A stretch of DNA of 64,000 nt from Chroococcidiopsidaceae cyanobacterium YX2bin18 (GCA_030446505.1 JAUJND010000007.1:1-64000), one strand, 5' to 3'; counted from the first letter of the stretch, positions 49,884 to 60,023 are shown. Numbers and translations are program-made. The notes: generated by a model from the letters alone, not told the origin.

Positions 49884-50441
49884 ATGTCCTTTAAATCACT
49901 TGATCGCATTTTAAATACCCTGCAGACAGCAAACGGGTGGCAGTATCAGCCATTTCAACTTTAGCTTAAGTGTTGGGCTGAGACTGTCAGGTAGCAGTTG
50001 CTATTCATGCCTCGCCCCTGTTCAATTCAACGAGACGTTTTTATGTGTGGCAACTGAGTGCTGCCTGGGCGCAGACTCTAACTTTTGAGCGTCACGGATT
50101 TGCAGAAAGTTAAACCCGCAGTTGCCTAGTCCTTTGGTAGATATTCGGTTTTCTACGGCTCAGTGAGATTGCCCACTCTAAAGCTACTAACTTAACTGCT
50201 CAAGCAAAAGATTTGTCGCAGGAACATCCCTAGTTTTTTTGTAGATAAGACTTGTACATCCAACAGTAAAATGCCTAGTTCTAAAGACCCGAATGCTACT
50301 TTTGAGTACTGGGCTAAAGTAATGCAAGCGCGATCACAGGGCTTACCACTTTGCCCAATGTCAATGTCTACTCTATTAGCGACTCAACGCTGGACAATCT
50401 GCTCAATCATTGCCAAAACAGTGGTAGAGCACTACGGCTGA
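49884..50441 (+). pseudogene. DUF721/DciA-like protein relic
   Basis: MSFKSLDRILNTLQTANGWQ, FQL, an in-frame TAG, LKCWAETV, then shifted frames AVAIHASPLF, AAWAQTLTFERHGF, LVDIRFSTA and near the end ARSQGLPLCPMCQCPTLLA and KTVVEHYG with a TGA at 50441. This is the pattern of the cyanobacterial DUF721 protein related to the helicase loader DciA. A nonsense codon plus several frameshifts indicate real decay or very poor sequence. Confidence 0.65.
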
Positions 50442-50742
50442 TCGAAACTCGTTTCAAAGTCAAAATGAAGAATAAAGACGCACTCTGCCAAACAACTTTT
50501 CAATGTGACAACGGTTAAATTACTGAAATATAGGTTTTTGCTAATCAACAATTTTTCGAGGTACTGACAACGTTAAATTACTGAAAAAAATATTCTTTTT
50601 ATCCAGAATATAATCACTCTGATCAATTTTTGTTATTTTTGTAACTTAAGTTGAGAACTTATAGCTAAAGCCCTTAGTCTAAATTAATTTCCAAATGGTT
50701 TAAATCCAGAAGTGTTGAATGTTGAATTTGCGATAAAAAAGC

Positions 50743-51920
50743 AGCCCAAAAAGTGATACTTTTAGGCTGTAACTGATTAATTATTGTTAGCTACGCATGG
50801 TACTCTCGTTTGCCAAGATTGTCAAGGGTTTGTTAAAAGACCTACCTAAAAATGATTATCCAGTCCTGAACACACGCCTGTTCGTTGAATGTTGGCTTGG
50901 TTATGCAATGGATAAGAGTTTGACCAGTATGAGGATTTGTTTAAACGATTACAGACTAACACGAATTTGCCGCAGACATTTCAACTTTCTCGAAAGCAAG
51001 TCAGTGCCGAAGTCAAGAAGTATTCCGCCAAATTTATCAAAGCTGAATCAGCGTGTGTCGATCAGTTAGCTGGCAATAACTATGCAATTTGCCCGATTGA
51101 TTCCACTACTATTACTTTAACTAGCAAGTTGCTATGGCTCCAGGGATACCATCAAGTGAAGCTGTTTAGCTGTTTGAACTTAGAGAGAGTAAAGCAACAG
51201 CAGACAACCTAATTAACTGGGAATGACCATGACTACAATTATGGCTCCGAATGATGATACTTTGCGCCAACTGCTACCAGTCATGGATAGAGATTTCCAC
51301 TGAGTTTAAAGTTTTGAAAAAACTCCAAGTCGGCTAAACATTTTGTGCTGAGAATTAGTCAAAACTACAAAAGCTAGACTTTGATAAAGAATCAGCAAAA
51401 GTGCAAGGTAGGAACTGGCAAGCACTCAGAAGGGTGTATCGAGTCGTAAGAATTTTGCGACCTAGAGACAAAAGTAGAGTATCGTTTAGTCACGAACACC
51501 GCCGTCAGGAGCAATGGCTGTTAGCGATGAACAAGTGATGAATATTTATCGCTGCCGTTGGGGGATTGAGTTGTTATGGAAGTTTGCCAAAATAAACTGG
51601 ACAAGCTAGTACTAAGAATGTCAATGGGATAGCTATACAAATTTATGCCACCTTAATTGCTTACCAATATTGCAACTAGTAGGAATTCCCCAGGAATGGA
51701 GATAAGCTACTAGACAAGCTTCGCCCCATCTTCAAGCTTGTATGTATCAAGAAATCAGATTCTCTGCATTGGATAGAACCGGTAGAACCGCGATTAAACA
51801 AGTGGCTTGAAACTGAGAGGTAGTGTAAGTTGTTATGTAAAGTTTTATAACACAGTTCAACATTTCTGGTTTAAATCAAAAGTGATATAGGCAGCTAAAA
51901 ATTATGTATCACTTTATTAA
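50743..51920 (+). mobile_element. degraded IS4-family insertion sequence
   Basis: The transposase begins MVLSFAKIVKGLLKDLPKND at 50797 and continues in broken frames: DLFKRLQTNTNLPQTFQL-type text, AICPIDSTTITLTSKLLWLQ (first Asp), GYHQVKLFSCLNLE, CDLETK, and the YREK motif IYRCRWGIELLWKFAK near 51550. It ends around 51830. Candidate terminal repeats AAAGTGATAC lie at 50750 and 51906-51915. Many frameshifts make it inactive. A different IS4 subtype from the element at 52971. Confidence 0.75.
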
Positions 51921-52062
51921 TAACAATCTAAAGACATTATAAAGTTAATTTTCATTAAAAATCGCTAGAACCTAGATAGATTAGTTATTTGCTAGCTCAA
52001 CACCACTTTATCTATAGAGGCAAAATATAAAAGATGTAGACGATTTCCAAACAGCACTTTAT

Positions 52063-52371
52063 ATGACCCTAAACCTCTTAAATTCTGCCTGCCGATATTG
52101 TCGGTATTACAAGCCAGAAGGACGACGCGGTGGTATGTGCCAGATGCTTGGGGTACCAGTTCAAGGTAAATGGAAAGCTTGTACTTTAGAGATGCCAGCC
52201 TTGGCACCTTCTTGGGAAGGTTTAGCAGAAGTTATGATTGTGCCGAGCAAAATGCCTGTGTTATCAGATGCTCATACCTTAATTGACTTGGACAATTCGG
52301 CAATTGAGCTTACCGAAGAAATTGTGAACTTTAAATCTGAACCAAAAAAGGTAATGTCGGTGCCAGTGTAG
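52063..52371 (+). CDS. conserved cyanobacterial Cys-motif protein
   Basis: A 102-residue soluble protein with an N-terminal cysteine cluster: LLNSACRYCRYYKPEGRRGG, then MCQMLGVPVQGKWKACTLEM and PALAPSWEGL. Four Cys (C-x2-C, then two more) could bind zinc or an Fe-S cluster. The first 50 residues match a well-conserved cyanobacterial hypothetical family; the acidic C-terminal half is variable. Function unknown. Flanked by IS elements but intact. Confidence 0.75.
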   Translation: MTLNLLNSACRYCRYYKPEGRRGGMCQMLGVPVQGKWKACTLEMPALAPSWEGLAEVMIVPSKMPVLSDAHTLIDLDNSAIELTEEIVNFKSEPKKVMSVPV

Positions 52372-52800
52372 TGTAGCAATTACAATTACCATCTCTGCCA
52401 ATTTTACAACACAGCCCCACTCAGGGGCAAAAGGTGCAATGGCTGCCACCTGTTGCGGCAAAGAGTTGGAGGTGTTGAGCACTCGCATTAATGATGCAAA
52501 AAATCAAGGGTGTGAAGTAAAAGCTTCCGTTTGGTGTAAGAGTTACTGGATATTGTCGCGTAGCCTCAAGAAAGTAATGTGATTACTATCTAAAGCTGAA
52601 TTTATTCAGAACGCGAACCCTAAAAACTGCTGAATAAACTTTTGAAATATTGCGGAAGTATAATATTTTACTTATTATTTATAACTAACTACTCATAAGC
52701 TAATTTGGGTTGTTTTGAGTTAGGCAATCTAACCAAAACTCATACCGCGGCTTTCATTGATACTTGTATTTGGGACAAAGGGGAGCACTACAATCGCATA
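52372..52800. other. intergenic region
   Basis: About 430 bases with no intact gene. The last part may belong to the decayed 5' portion of the IS1-type gene described next. Confidence 0.35.
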
Positions 52801-52961
52801 CCGCTCTTGTGAGGCTGGCTTTGGACGGGGGCGCTTGCCCAAAAGAGCTTGAATACTTGCAGCTTTAATCTATTCGGTAAAAAAAGTGGCAAAACCAATT
52901 TGATTGAGCGCTTCAACTGCACTTTACGTCAAAGAGTTTCACGTCTGGTCAGAAAAACCCT

Positions 52962-52970
52962 ATCTTTCTC
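52962..52970. repeat. target site duplication, left copy
   Basis: ATCTTTCTC directly precedes the IS4 terminal repeat; the identical right copy follows at 54241-54249. Removing one copy plus the element restores the IS1 reading frame. Confidence 0.9.
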
Positions 52971-54240
52971 CTGATGGGGTGATAAAAAGGCTAGAAAGCA
53001 GGCTGAATCAAGTCTATGGCTCGTAATCCCCGTTGATAATAGACCCGCTTATTGCGGTTGAGACGTATCCACTTACCTATCCAATCGATACATAGTTGAA
53101 GATTATTTAGCCAGGTTTGACCATACAAGCCAACCCAAAAGTTGCTATGACGGTGTTGAATTCGCGCCTGCTCTTTAGGACGGCAAACGTAAAGTTCAAC
53201 CCCTGATGTTCTAATGTCTATACCTTGAATAACTGCACTGGTATAAGCAATCTTCTATGAGTAAAACAATAGCAAATAAACGAGATTTAATTACATGACA
53301 TCCTTCAAGATTATAACCACCACTCTTACAGTCTTTAAACATACACTCAATTCCACTGCGTTGTTGATAGGTTGTTATAGCACCTTGAACAGTTGGCAGA
53401 TTAGTTAATAAAAACCAGCCTTCAGTTGTTTGATTTTGGTGATAATTTCGTTTCCACTTGCACGCTACATTAAACTGACTAAATCCAAGCTGTTTAGTCA
53501 CGTTAATTCCGGCAAAGAACATAGACATACCTGGCTTCAATCCCAGTTGCTGTCTTCTGTTGCGTCAACTCGTTTTCACGACGGATATACTCATTACACC
53601 TTAAACGCAGACATACCGACAGTCCTTGGTTTCCTAGCCATTGTCCTAGCTCAATTGAGCAAAACTCTCTATCCCCTAAAACCGTAACCTGGTAGCCCAA
53701 AAGTTGCGGTAATACGCTTATAAATAGATCCTGCTACTCAGTGAAGCTACTATTACCCTTGTGCGATAAAAAATACCAGTTTAAGGGAATAGCTCTTGAA
53801 TTCCAAATTAAACTTATCATCAACAAATTCATCTCTCTCCACTGCGTTCTATCAACTACAATCGACAATTTTTTATTTTTAGAAAAATAACTTTCTAGTA
53901 AATAGTTGATAATGGCAAACCAAACTGTAGGAATTGTTAACTCTGGACAAATTAGAAATCTTTGTAATAGGCGACGGCGGCTCTCGAATTTAACTGGCAG
54001 TGGTAAATTTGCAGCTAGTCTTTCTAACAGAACTTGTTTTTGCTCTTGTAGTAGTTTAACCAAAAGATTTAGTAGTATGTATTGATTTACATTCAGTATC
54101 GAGCGCAGATGAGTCTGATAGAATTTAGGCAGCATTTTTGGTGATAGACTGGCTATTGACGTCGCCTGCCTATCTTTTTTTGACTCAAAGCTTAAAACCA
54201 TTATCTAGCTTTACTTCTAGCCCTCCTGTCACCCCATCAG
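52971..54240 (-). mobile_element. complete IS4-family element with 9-bp target duplication
   Basis: 1270 bp bounded by terminal inverted repeats CTGATGGGGTGA...GGCTAGAA (52971-52996 and 54215-54240, a few mismatches) and by direct repeats ATCTTTCTC at 52962-52970 and 54241-54249. The transposase on the minus strand begins near 54201 and shows VVDRTQW (first Asp), LGDREFCSIELGQWL (second Asp) and the YREK motif YQQRSGIECMFKDCK. It is split by a TAG after KGNSSFTE and two frameshifts, so the copy is inactive unless these are errors. Its relative is the remnant at 6060-6724. Confidence 0.9.
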
Positions 54241-54378
54241 ATCTTTCTCAAAAAAGTTAGAAAACTACATTGGAGCTATCTGGTACTTTATCCACCACTA
54301 CAACCAACTCTTACGTATTTAGAAGTACCATCTATGCTCTATCCTTACTTATTCAGGACTACCCAAAAATCTATGCTT

Positions 54379-54480
54379 TTTGAACAGCTTAAAACTTCCT
54401 CCGGCTTTGGGAGTGCCTCTCAATTCCCGCTCATAACTTCCAGTGGCAAAGGCGATAATAGCTCTCCGAATTGCCTAATA
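54379..54480 (-). pseudogene. fragment of secreted HEV-type protein gene
   Basis: Minus-strand reading gives AIRRAIIAFATGSYERELRG, then TPKAGGSFKLFK before similarity ends. It is almost the same DNA as the relic at 12359-12473 and resembles the C-terminal part of the gene at 55292. No start, no stop in place; a duplicated fragment. Confidence 0.65.
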
Positions 54481-54543
54481 CCGTAGAAGTAACAGAGGTA
54501 CACTTGGTAACTAGTGACACCTCATTCGCTAATTTAGTAGTTA

Positions 54544-55191
54544 TTAAGGTGTACGAGTATGATCGTTGTCTTGGTAGCTGCGTACATCCCCTTCTGAAGT
54601 AGAACCAGGGAACGGCACAGCATCTGTGACGCAGTTAAACTTAGTTATCGGAAGTCCTGTAGTCGAGTCTATGTCTTTACTTCCTCCTCCGCAGATGAAG
54701 GTCTCGTTGAAACCAATAATCCGCCCTTTGTGATTAGCATAGCCCTGAAAACGAAATCCATAGGTGCCGTCCATTGTCGGGCGGAAGGGAACATCGTACT
54801 GGTTCTCTGTACCGAATTTCTTCTTGATATTTCCCTTTTCGTCGGTTGGCACTGGGAGAAGTGCTCTATGAAGCACACGAGCTTGTCGCGTATCCGATTC
54901 AAGGAATAGTGCCTCCACTTCTTTAATGACGACAACGCCTCCCTTATCGGTATCTACAGGCTTGGTAAGTTCATCACTATGGGCTGCATCAGGGTGAAAC
55001 GAAAGACTAATGCTTAATCCGTTTACCACATCTTCAAAAGCAGGCTCGGCGCTAAATCCCACATGGAACATGAATGCGTTTGCTCCTTCGCCGCTGCCGT
55101 TGGAGCCTCCAATATGGCGCATTTCGTGGGCAAGGCTGGGAGTGGCACTAAGTAACAATAGAGCAGTAGCAGTTATGTACTTTGTATTCAT
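54544..55191 (-). CDS. secreted protein with predicted N-terminal His
   Basis: 215 residues, signal peptide MNTKYITATALLLLSATPSLA, so cleavage would leave His as first mature residue (HEMRHIGGSNGSG). The body is beta-rich: FMFHVGFSAEPAFEDVVNGL, SISLSFHPDAAHSDELTKPV, VVVIKEVEALFLESD, YDVPFRPTMDGTYGFRFQGY and FNETFICGGGS. A free N-terminal His plus further His suggest a copper or other metal site, as in CopC-like proteins; this is inference. Start ATG at 55191. Same strand as petR-petP and the next secreted gene. Confidence 0.65.
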   Translation of the reverse strand: MNTKYITATALLLLSATPSLAHEMRHIGGSNGSGEGANAFMFHVGFSAEPAFEDVVNGLSISLSFHPDAAHSDELTKPVDTDKGGVVVIKEVEALFLESDTRQARVLHRALLPVPTDEKGNIKKKFGTENQYDVPFRPTMDGTYGFRFQGYANHKGRIIGFNETFICGGGSKDIDSTTGLPITKFNCVTDAVPFPGSTSEGDVRSYQDNDHTRTP

Positions 55192-55291
55192 GATTCGTCC
55201 AGTAAAACAATTGTGAGCAGAACTAAAACTACAAAAATCTATGCTTTCAACAGTGGTCAGCTGGTCTAGGGCTCGATTACTCCGTCTTGAT

Positions 55292-55733
55292 TCAACGCGG
55301 CACTGCAACTGTATATGTCAACTTGAACGGTTTAAAACTCGCTCCAGCTTTGGCAGTGCCACTTAATTCCAGCTGATAACTTCCGACTTTAGGAAAGGCG
55401 ATATTAGCTCCCGGAATTGCCTGATACCGCTGATATGACACGGCTTTTAAAGCTGGCTTCAGTAGCGCTGGTGAGCCTGGGGAGCGGGGGTTAGAGTAGA
55501 CAGCTAGCTTACAGTTACACTGCGACAGTGGGATAATTCGCCCTCCTTTACGCGTAAGTGCAAACCAAGCTAGACCGGGTTCTCCGGCACGAGGATTATC
55601 GTTCGGTTGGATGTGGAGGGTAGCACCAACATCTTCTGATACCCGAACTTCATGGGCAACCCCTGGGGCTGACCAGCAACGCCAAGAATAAAATCGATAC
55701 AAGCTTTTTACTTTGAGTGAACAGGGAGAACAT
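55292..55733 (-). CDS. secreted HEV-type protein (signal peptide out of frame)
   Basis: The signal peptide (MFSLFTQSKKLVSILFLALL, ATG at 55733) and the body are separated by one extra C near 55667. Joined, the signal ends VAHEV so the mature protein again starts with His: HEVRVSEDVGATLHIQPNDN, PRAGEPGLAWFALTRKGGRI, QCNCKLAVYSNPRSPGSPAL, AIPGANIAFPKVGSYQLELS and FKPFKLTYTVAVPR. About 145 residues, an Ig-like or CopC-like beta fold. C-terminal fragments are duplicated at 12359 and 54379. Confidence 0.65.
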
Positions 55734-56143
55734 AGAGACTTTCAGCATAAATATAGTTAGCAAACAGCAGCGCACCACTGATACATACGCCACGACTGAC
55801 AGTAGCTTTTTGAATGAGGCTATCTTTTTCAACAGACTTAAAAGTTGGCTTAAATGCCTCTTAATAATTTTGATTTGAGCTAGTGTCCCCGTCAAAAGAC
55901 AAGCTGTCAAACTTCCTAGCATCCAACTGATAATCCAATTTTTGGGGCTAACATGACTAAGAAAACTCAAACTTGAGCCAACTTAAAATGTTATGACTAT
56001 CAAATTACCGTTTTAAACAACTTCATACTCAAGTAATGTTCGGAAGTTGGGGTGACATACGGCAATTTGATTTGAATAAAGCTAAATTCCTAATTACTCA
56101 GTAGCAAAACTGTTTTCTTGAATTAGGTAATAAGGTACAGTTG
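55734..56143. other. region without an assigned gene
   Basis: About 400 bases between the HEV-type gene and the petP terminator. Open frames include a hydrophobic stretch (WIISWMLGSLTACLLTGTLA) on the minus strand, but I cannot tie it to a family. It may be a relic or leader region. Confidence 0.35.
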
Positions 56144-56172
56144 AAAAAAAAACACCCCAGCGGCGTGGGGTG
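56144..56172 (-). terminator. intrinsic terminator after petP
   Basis: CACCCCAG..GTGGGGTG hairpin at 56153-56172; on the minus strand it is followed by a run of nine T (56152 to 56144). It ends the petR-petP transcript and separates it from the secreted-protein genes. Confidence 0.85.
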
Positions 56173-56298
56173 CCAATTCCATCTGTCAATGAGGAATACA
56201 AATCATTTTGGGTAGAGTTGTTGCTGAAGTCAAAAGACAAGCTGTCAAATGTCCTCAAGCACCTCAAGAAACCTTCGGGTGTTGCCTAGTAAGCAGGA

Positions 56299-57162
56299 CT
56301 AGTGACCAATGCCTGAATGTGAGCAAGTATGAAACGGTACAGCCGCTAGGGGTAGAAACGCGAGCACTAACCAAATCAAGTTCCACGATCTTGGTTGATG
56401 AATTAACTCTGGTGCTAGTAGCGCTTCTATCCTCTCCTCTAAACGGCTACGCGGGGCAGCACAACTAAACGCTGCACAGCAGTTATCTGACTGCACGGGT
56501 AGGTTACTCACAACTAAGAGCAAAGACTCTGCTAACAGTAGGGGATCAACTTGTTGAGCCGCCCAACGATCAGCTCGCAGTTCCCGTAATAGCAAAAGTT
56601 CTTGCCACAGTGCTTCTGTGTGCGGTAACCAGGCTGTGTATGATTTCACCCAGCCTAGCCAGAAGAACCAGAACGTATCTCGGTAATAGTAATGCCCTTG
56701 TTCATGCTTCAAGACTGCCCGAAGATGAGCACCATCGAGTGTGTTTAATAAACCCTGGCTTACAAGCAATTCTGGCTGCCAAAAACCAATTACGGCACTA
56801 AAGGGAATGGGAGTGTCAAGAACACGGCTACGTTTACCCATAAGCTTGAACTGGGGACAAGTGCGGACTTGCTGTAAAGATCTCCAACTCTGACTTGCTA
56901 GCTTAAGGCATAAAAATCCTGCCAAACCTAAGAAGCCTGAGGCAAGTAAGTGGCTGAAATTTTCTAACCCTTGCCAAAATAGGCGTTCTTCAGGTCCCAT
57001 ATAAAGCACGGCTAATACCGTTGTCATGAGTAGTACTGGAGAAAATAGAAATAAAAATAATGCTCTTTGCCAGCGCTCTACCCAATTCCCCCTTGACCCA
57101 GACCATCTCAATCTAAAACACCAAGCTAATGCCAAAGCTGCCAGAATCATAGCCGGATGCAT
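56299..57162 (-). CDS. petP: M56-family membrane metalloprotease, PetP-like
   Basis: A BlaR1-type membrane protease of 287 residues. Membrane helices lie near 1-20, 33-54 and 70-90; the zinc site is KHEQGHYYYRDTFWFFW (H-E-x-x-H) with the third ligand region LLLLRELRADRWAAQQV. It has no sensor penicillin-binding domain. With the BlaI-type repressor upstream it matches the PetR-PetP pair that governs the plastocyanin/cytochrome c6 switch in Synechocystis (copper dependent). Its ATG overlaps the petR stop (TAATG). Confidence 0.8.
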   Translation of the reverse strand: MHPAMILAALALAWCFRLRWSGSRGNWVERWQRALFLFLFSPVLLMTTVLAVLYMGPEERLFWQGLENFSHLLASGFLGLAGFLCLKLASQSWRSLQQVRTCPQFKLMGKRSRVLDTPIPFSAVIGFWQPELLVSQGLLNTLDGAHLRAVLKHEQGHYYYRDTFWFFWLGWVKSYTAWLPHTEALWQELLLLRELRADRWAAQQVDPLLLAESLLLVVSNLPVQSDNCCAAFSCAAPRSRLEERIEALLAPELIHQPRSWNLIWLVLAFLPLAAVPFHTCSHSGIGH

Positions 57163-57578
57163 TATTTTTTCTCCTTGGTCCTCGCTGCTTGAATTCGTTG
57201 GGCGATTACTTTTAACTGCTCTACGCTTGCAGAGTCAAGGCTGTCGGCAAATGCTGCCACAACATCAGGGTTGACTACTGCTAAAAATCGCTGCAACTTT
57301 TCATAAGCTAATATAACCTGTGCCTGCTGACAAGTTAGCAATGGTCGCCAATAGAATGCCCGACCTTTTGTATCACAAGCAAGCCAACCTTTTTGCGTAA
57401 GGCGGCGCAGCACTGTTGTTACAGAAGTATAAGCCAACTCTCTGTTTGGATCAGCCAGAATGCGTTCATGAACATCTTTGACTGTGACATCACCCAGTTC
57501 CCAGATGATGTGTAATATTTCTGTCTCTAATGGACCTAGAGATAGGTGTTTGGGACGGTAGTTGGGTAGGGAGGTCAT
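57162..57578 (-). CDS. petR: BlaI/CopY-family repressor, PetR-like
   Basis: A 138-residue winged-helix repressor: LSLGPLETEILHIIWELGDV, TVKDVHERILADPNRELAYT, SVTTVLRRLTQKGWLACDTK and GRAFYWRPLLTCQQAQVIL are typical of the BlaI/MecI/CopY fold. The partner M56 protease likely cleaves it. By analogy with Synechocystis it should control petE and petJ, neither of which is in this window. First gene of the two-gene operon. Confidence 0.82.
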   Translation of the reverse strand: MTSLPNYRPKHLSLGPLETEILHIIWELGDVTVKDVHERILADPNRELAYTSVTTVLRRLTQKGWLACDTKGRAFYWRPLLTCQQAQVILAYEKLQRFLAVVNPDVVAAFADSLDSASVEQLKVIAQRIQAARTKEKK

Positions 57579-57732
57579 AACGTTGAGAGCGGCATTGCGA
57601 GTGTTCTTCTTTTCAGATTACACTTGTTCCTCTGCTCAGATACTCAGTGTATGTCTAACTTATGACTTACTTTGACAACTTGTGTTTTAACGTAGCTAGC
57701 AACGTAATTAACATGGTTAGGTACTTATGACA

Positions 57733-57765
57733 AAAACGGCAAAAGGAGCTTCCTGCTGCCGTTTT
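57733..57765 (-). terminator. terminator after aroF
   Basis: AAAACGGCA (57733-57741) pairs with TGCCGTTTT (57757-57765), with a second inner AGGA/TCCT stem. On the minus strand a T run follows. It lies 29 nt after the aroF stop. Confidence 0.8.
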
Positions 57766-57793
57766 AATTTAATTAGATTAAATTAACCTAAAC

Positions 57794-58872
57794 CTAATGT
57801 ACCAAGGCAACGGCTGGTTCAGACCACCGCTCGACAGCCTTACCAATCACTGCCAGTTCTTGCATCAAGCGGTCAAACCCATCTGGTGTTAGCGATTGGG
57901 GACCATCTGACAAAGCTTTGGCAGGATTCGGGTGAACCTCAATCATTAAAGAGTCTGTTCCACCTGCTAGAGCCGCTAGTGCCATCGACGGGACATATTC
58001 TGCTCTGCCTGTACCGTGACTAGGATCAATCATAATTGGCAGGTGTGTGAGCGATCGCAAAACAGGCACCACTGATAAATCTAGTGTATTACGGGCATAT
58101 TGGCGGTCAAATGTGCGTATCCCCCGCTCACACAAAATTACATTCGGGTTTCCCGCTGCCAAGATGTACTCTGCTGCCATTAACCATTCTTCAATTGTTG
58201 CCGACATTCCCCGCTTCAGCAACACTGGTTTTGGTTGCGCTCCAACTTTTTTAAGCAGTGAAAAATTCTGCATATTCCGAGCGCCTACCTGAACTACATC
58301 CGCAACAGACCCTATCTTATCTAGGTCAGCTGCATCCATTACTTCTGTAATAATGCCAAGTCCAGTTGCTGCTCGCGCTGCCGCTAGCAACTCCAAAGCA
58401 CTCTCACCGTGACCTTGAAAGGCGTAGGGCGAAGTCCGAGGTTTGTAAGCACCCCCCCGGAGAAACTTTGCGCCAGCTGCCTTTACACGCCGCGCCGTTT
58501 CAACAGCCGCGCCGTTTCAACAATCATCTCTTCGTTTTCTACTGAGCAAGGGCCAGCAACTAAGACAACTGGATGGTGTTTACCAATGTAAACCAAGCCG
58601 TTAGGGGTATCAACCGCAACTTCACTTGCTTGACCATGACGGTATTCCAGACTAGTTCGCTTAAAAGGCTGCTCTACCCGCAGTACTTGTTCAATCCAGG
58701 GACTAACTTCCTGAATTTGTAAGGGATCAAGGTTTGCTGTTTCACCTACTAGCCCTAGTACCACTTTATGCTTACCAACAATTTTTTCTGCTGTTAAACC
58801 CCTAGTGCTAAGTTCCTCGCTAATCCGAGCAATCTCTGCTTCTGGGGAACCATTCTTCATGACTACAATCAT
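57794..58872 (-). pseudogene. aroF: DAHP synthase AroF broken by a 17-bp duplication
   Basis: A type I-beta 3-deoxy-7-phosphoheptulonate synthase, the first step of the shikimate pathway. Regulatory ferredoxin-like domain at 1-70 (MIVVMKNGSPEAEIARISEE), then [19 protein letters not shown]; after the break [67 protein letters not shown] and [20 protein letters not shown]. The break is a perfect 17-bp tandem duplication at 58489-58522. Deleting one copy restores the full frame. Confidence 0.93.
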
Positions 58873-59099
58873 TGCAAATTCCTTGCTCAGTAGTGTTCCA
58901 ATGTTTGAATAACTACAAACTATTTAAACTATAGCTTTGGTGTCTTCAGGTATTTTGTTTAACGAACAACTAGGAATTGTGAATCAGGAAGTATTATTAT
59001 GCTTCAACCTACCGCAACGAATTTGCTTTTGGATTACAGCAATCTTTGAGCCTTCAATTCACCCGACCGCCAAAAAGCTTGAACTAGTACCGCGCGGCA

Positions 59100-59612
59100 C
59101 TATACATTTTTTTGCCGAGTTGAACGCCAAGCGGACATCATCCGTCCCCAATTAGTCCTAAACTCTTGCCCTCCCAGCTTACTCCCTATTCTTTCTTCAT
59201 CCCAAGAAGCAGAAAGTACACCATAACTCAGCCCTAATATCCCCAAACCAAAAAAGCCTATGCTTACCAGCAACACCACCACGTTAGGCAGCTTAAACAA
59301 GGCGTAACTCTTAATAATATAGCTGGCGATAAATGTTGCCATACCTAAAGCAGTCGGTATGCCACAAAATAAAGCCATCCGCCGTGCCATGCGATTACTC
59401 ACAACTTTTGGAACTACCATTTCTTCTTTATTGAATGGTGTTCTATCAATCTTTGTCGTGGCTCCAGTCGACTTATCAGCCTTTTTAGATTTTTGCAGTG
59501 GCAAATCTTGGGCAGATTCTGAGGCTTTAGTTGTATGCTTGACGGATTTTTGCCGCTTTTTGCTGGGTTCAAATGGTAAAGGATTACGTTGTTGAGGTGC
59601 GTCAGGTGCCAT
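59100..59612 (-). CDS. PAM68-family photosystem II assembly protein
   Basis: 170 residues: a charged N-terminal half (PLPFEPSKKRQKSV, Lys-rich) and two membrane helices (RRMALFCGIPTALGMATFIA and VVVLLVSIGFFGLGILGLSY), then SASWDEERIGSKLGGQEFRT and NWGRMMSAWRS. This is PAM68, which helps early PSII assembly (CP47 insertion). It lies 15 nt after rpsO, its usual cyanobacterial neighbour. Confidence 0.92.
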   Translation of the reverse strand: MAPDAPQQRNPLPFEPSKKRQKSVKHTTKASESAQDLPLQKSKKADKSTGATTKIDRTPFNKEEMVVPKVVSNRMARRMALFCGIPTALGMATFIASYIIKSYALFKLPNVVVLLVSIGFFGLGILGLSYGVLSASWDEERIGSKLGGQEFRTNWGRMMSAWRSTRQKNV

Positions 59613-59627
59613 AAACTCAACTACTCC

Positions 59628-59897
59628 TTAACCTCGAATTCCCAAGCGACCAATTAAAGCTTGATATCTCGGTTTGTCTTCTTGCTGCATATACGACAAA
59701 AGGCGCTTGCGTTGACCGATTAGCTTTAGTAATCCTCGTCGGGAAGAATGGTCTTTTTGATTTGCTCTAAGGTGTTCACTGAGACGATTAATCCGCTCCG
59801 TCAACATAGCAATTTGCACATCTGTTGAGCCTGTGTCAGTTTCGTGAACTTGGTAATCCGAGAGTAGTTCTTGTTTGCGCTGTTGCGTCAGGACCAT
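59628..59897 (-). CDS. rpsO: 30S ribosomal protein S15
   Basis: 89 residues of S15: HETDTGSTDVQIAMLTERIN, RLSEHLRANQKDHSSRRGLL and LIGQRKRLLSYMQQEDKPRY. Binds the central domain of 16S rRNA. Complete and intact; operon with PAM68. Confidence 0.97.
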   Translation of the reverse strand: MVLTQQRKQELLSDYQVHETDTGSTDVQIAMLTERINRLSEHLRANQKDHSSRRGLLKLIGQRKRLLSYMQQEDKPRYQALIGRLGIRG

Positions 59898-60023
59898 AAT
59901 GGAATTAATTTTTATTTAGTACAGCAATCTCTCATGTTACCACCTTTTTTCTAGGCGAGGGAGAACAGGAAGAATCCTGCTTACACCTCACCTATTCATT
60001 TTACTGGTGGACAAATACTGGGG

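Larger units (their letters stand above)
52800..54322 (+). pseudogene. IS1-type transposase gene split by an IS4 element
   Basis: Joining the flanks of the IS4 element and counting its 9-bp target duplication once gives one continuous C-terminal IS1 InsB reading: [50 protein letters not shown] and LRI, stop at 54320-54322. The catalytic Glu is in [10 protein letters not shown]. The upstream part (before 52880) is decayed and not readable with confidence. So an IS1 copy was hit by a later IS4 insertion. Confidence 0.8.

Noticed and set aside
58937-59155. 72-codon ORF upstream of aroF
   Set aside because: No family resemblance or ribosome binding site; lies opposite to and overlaps the end of PAM68.
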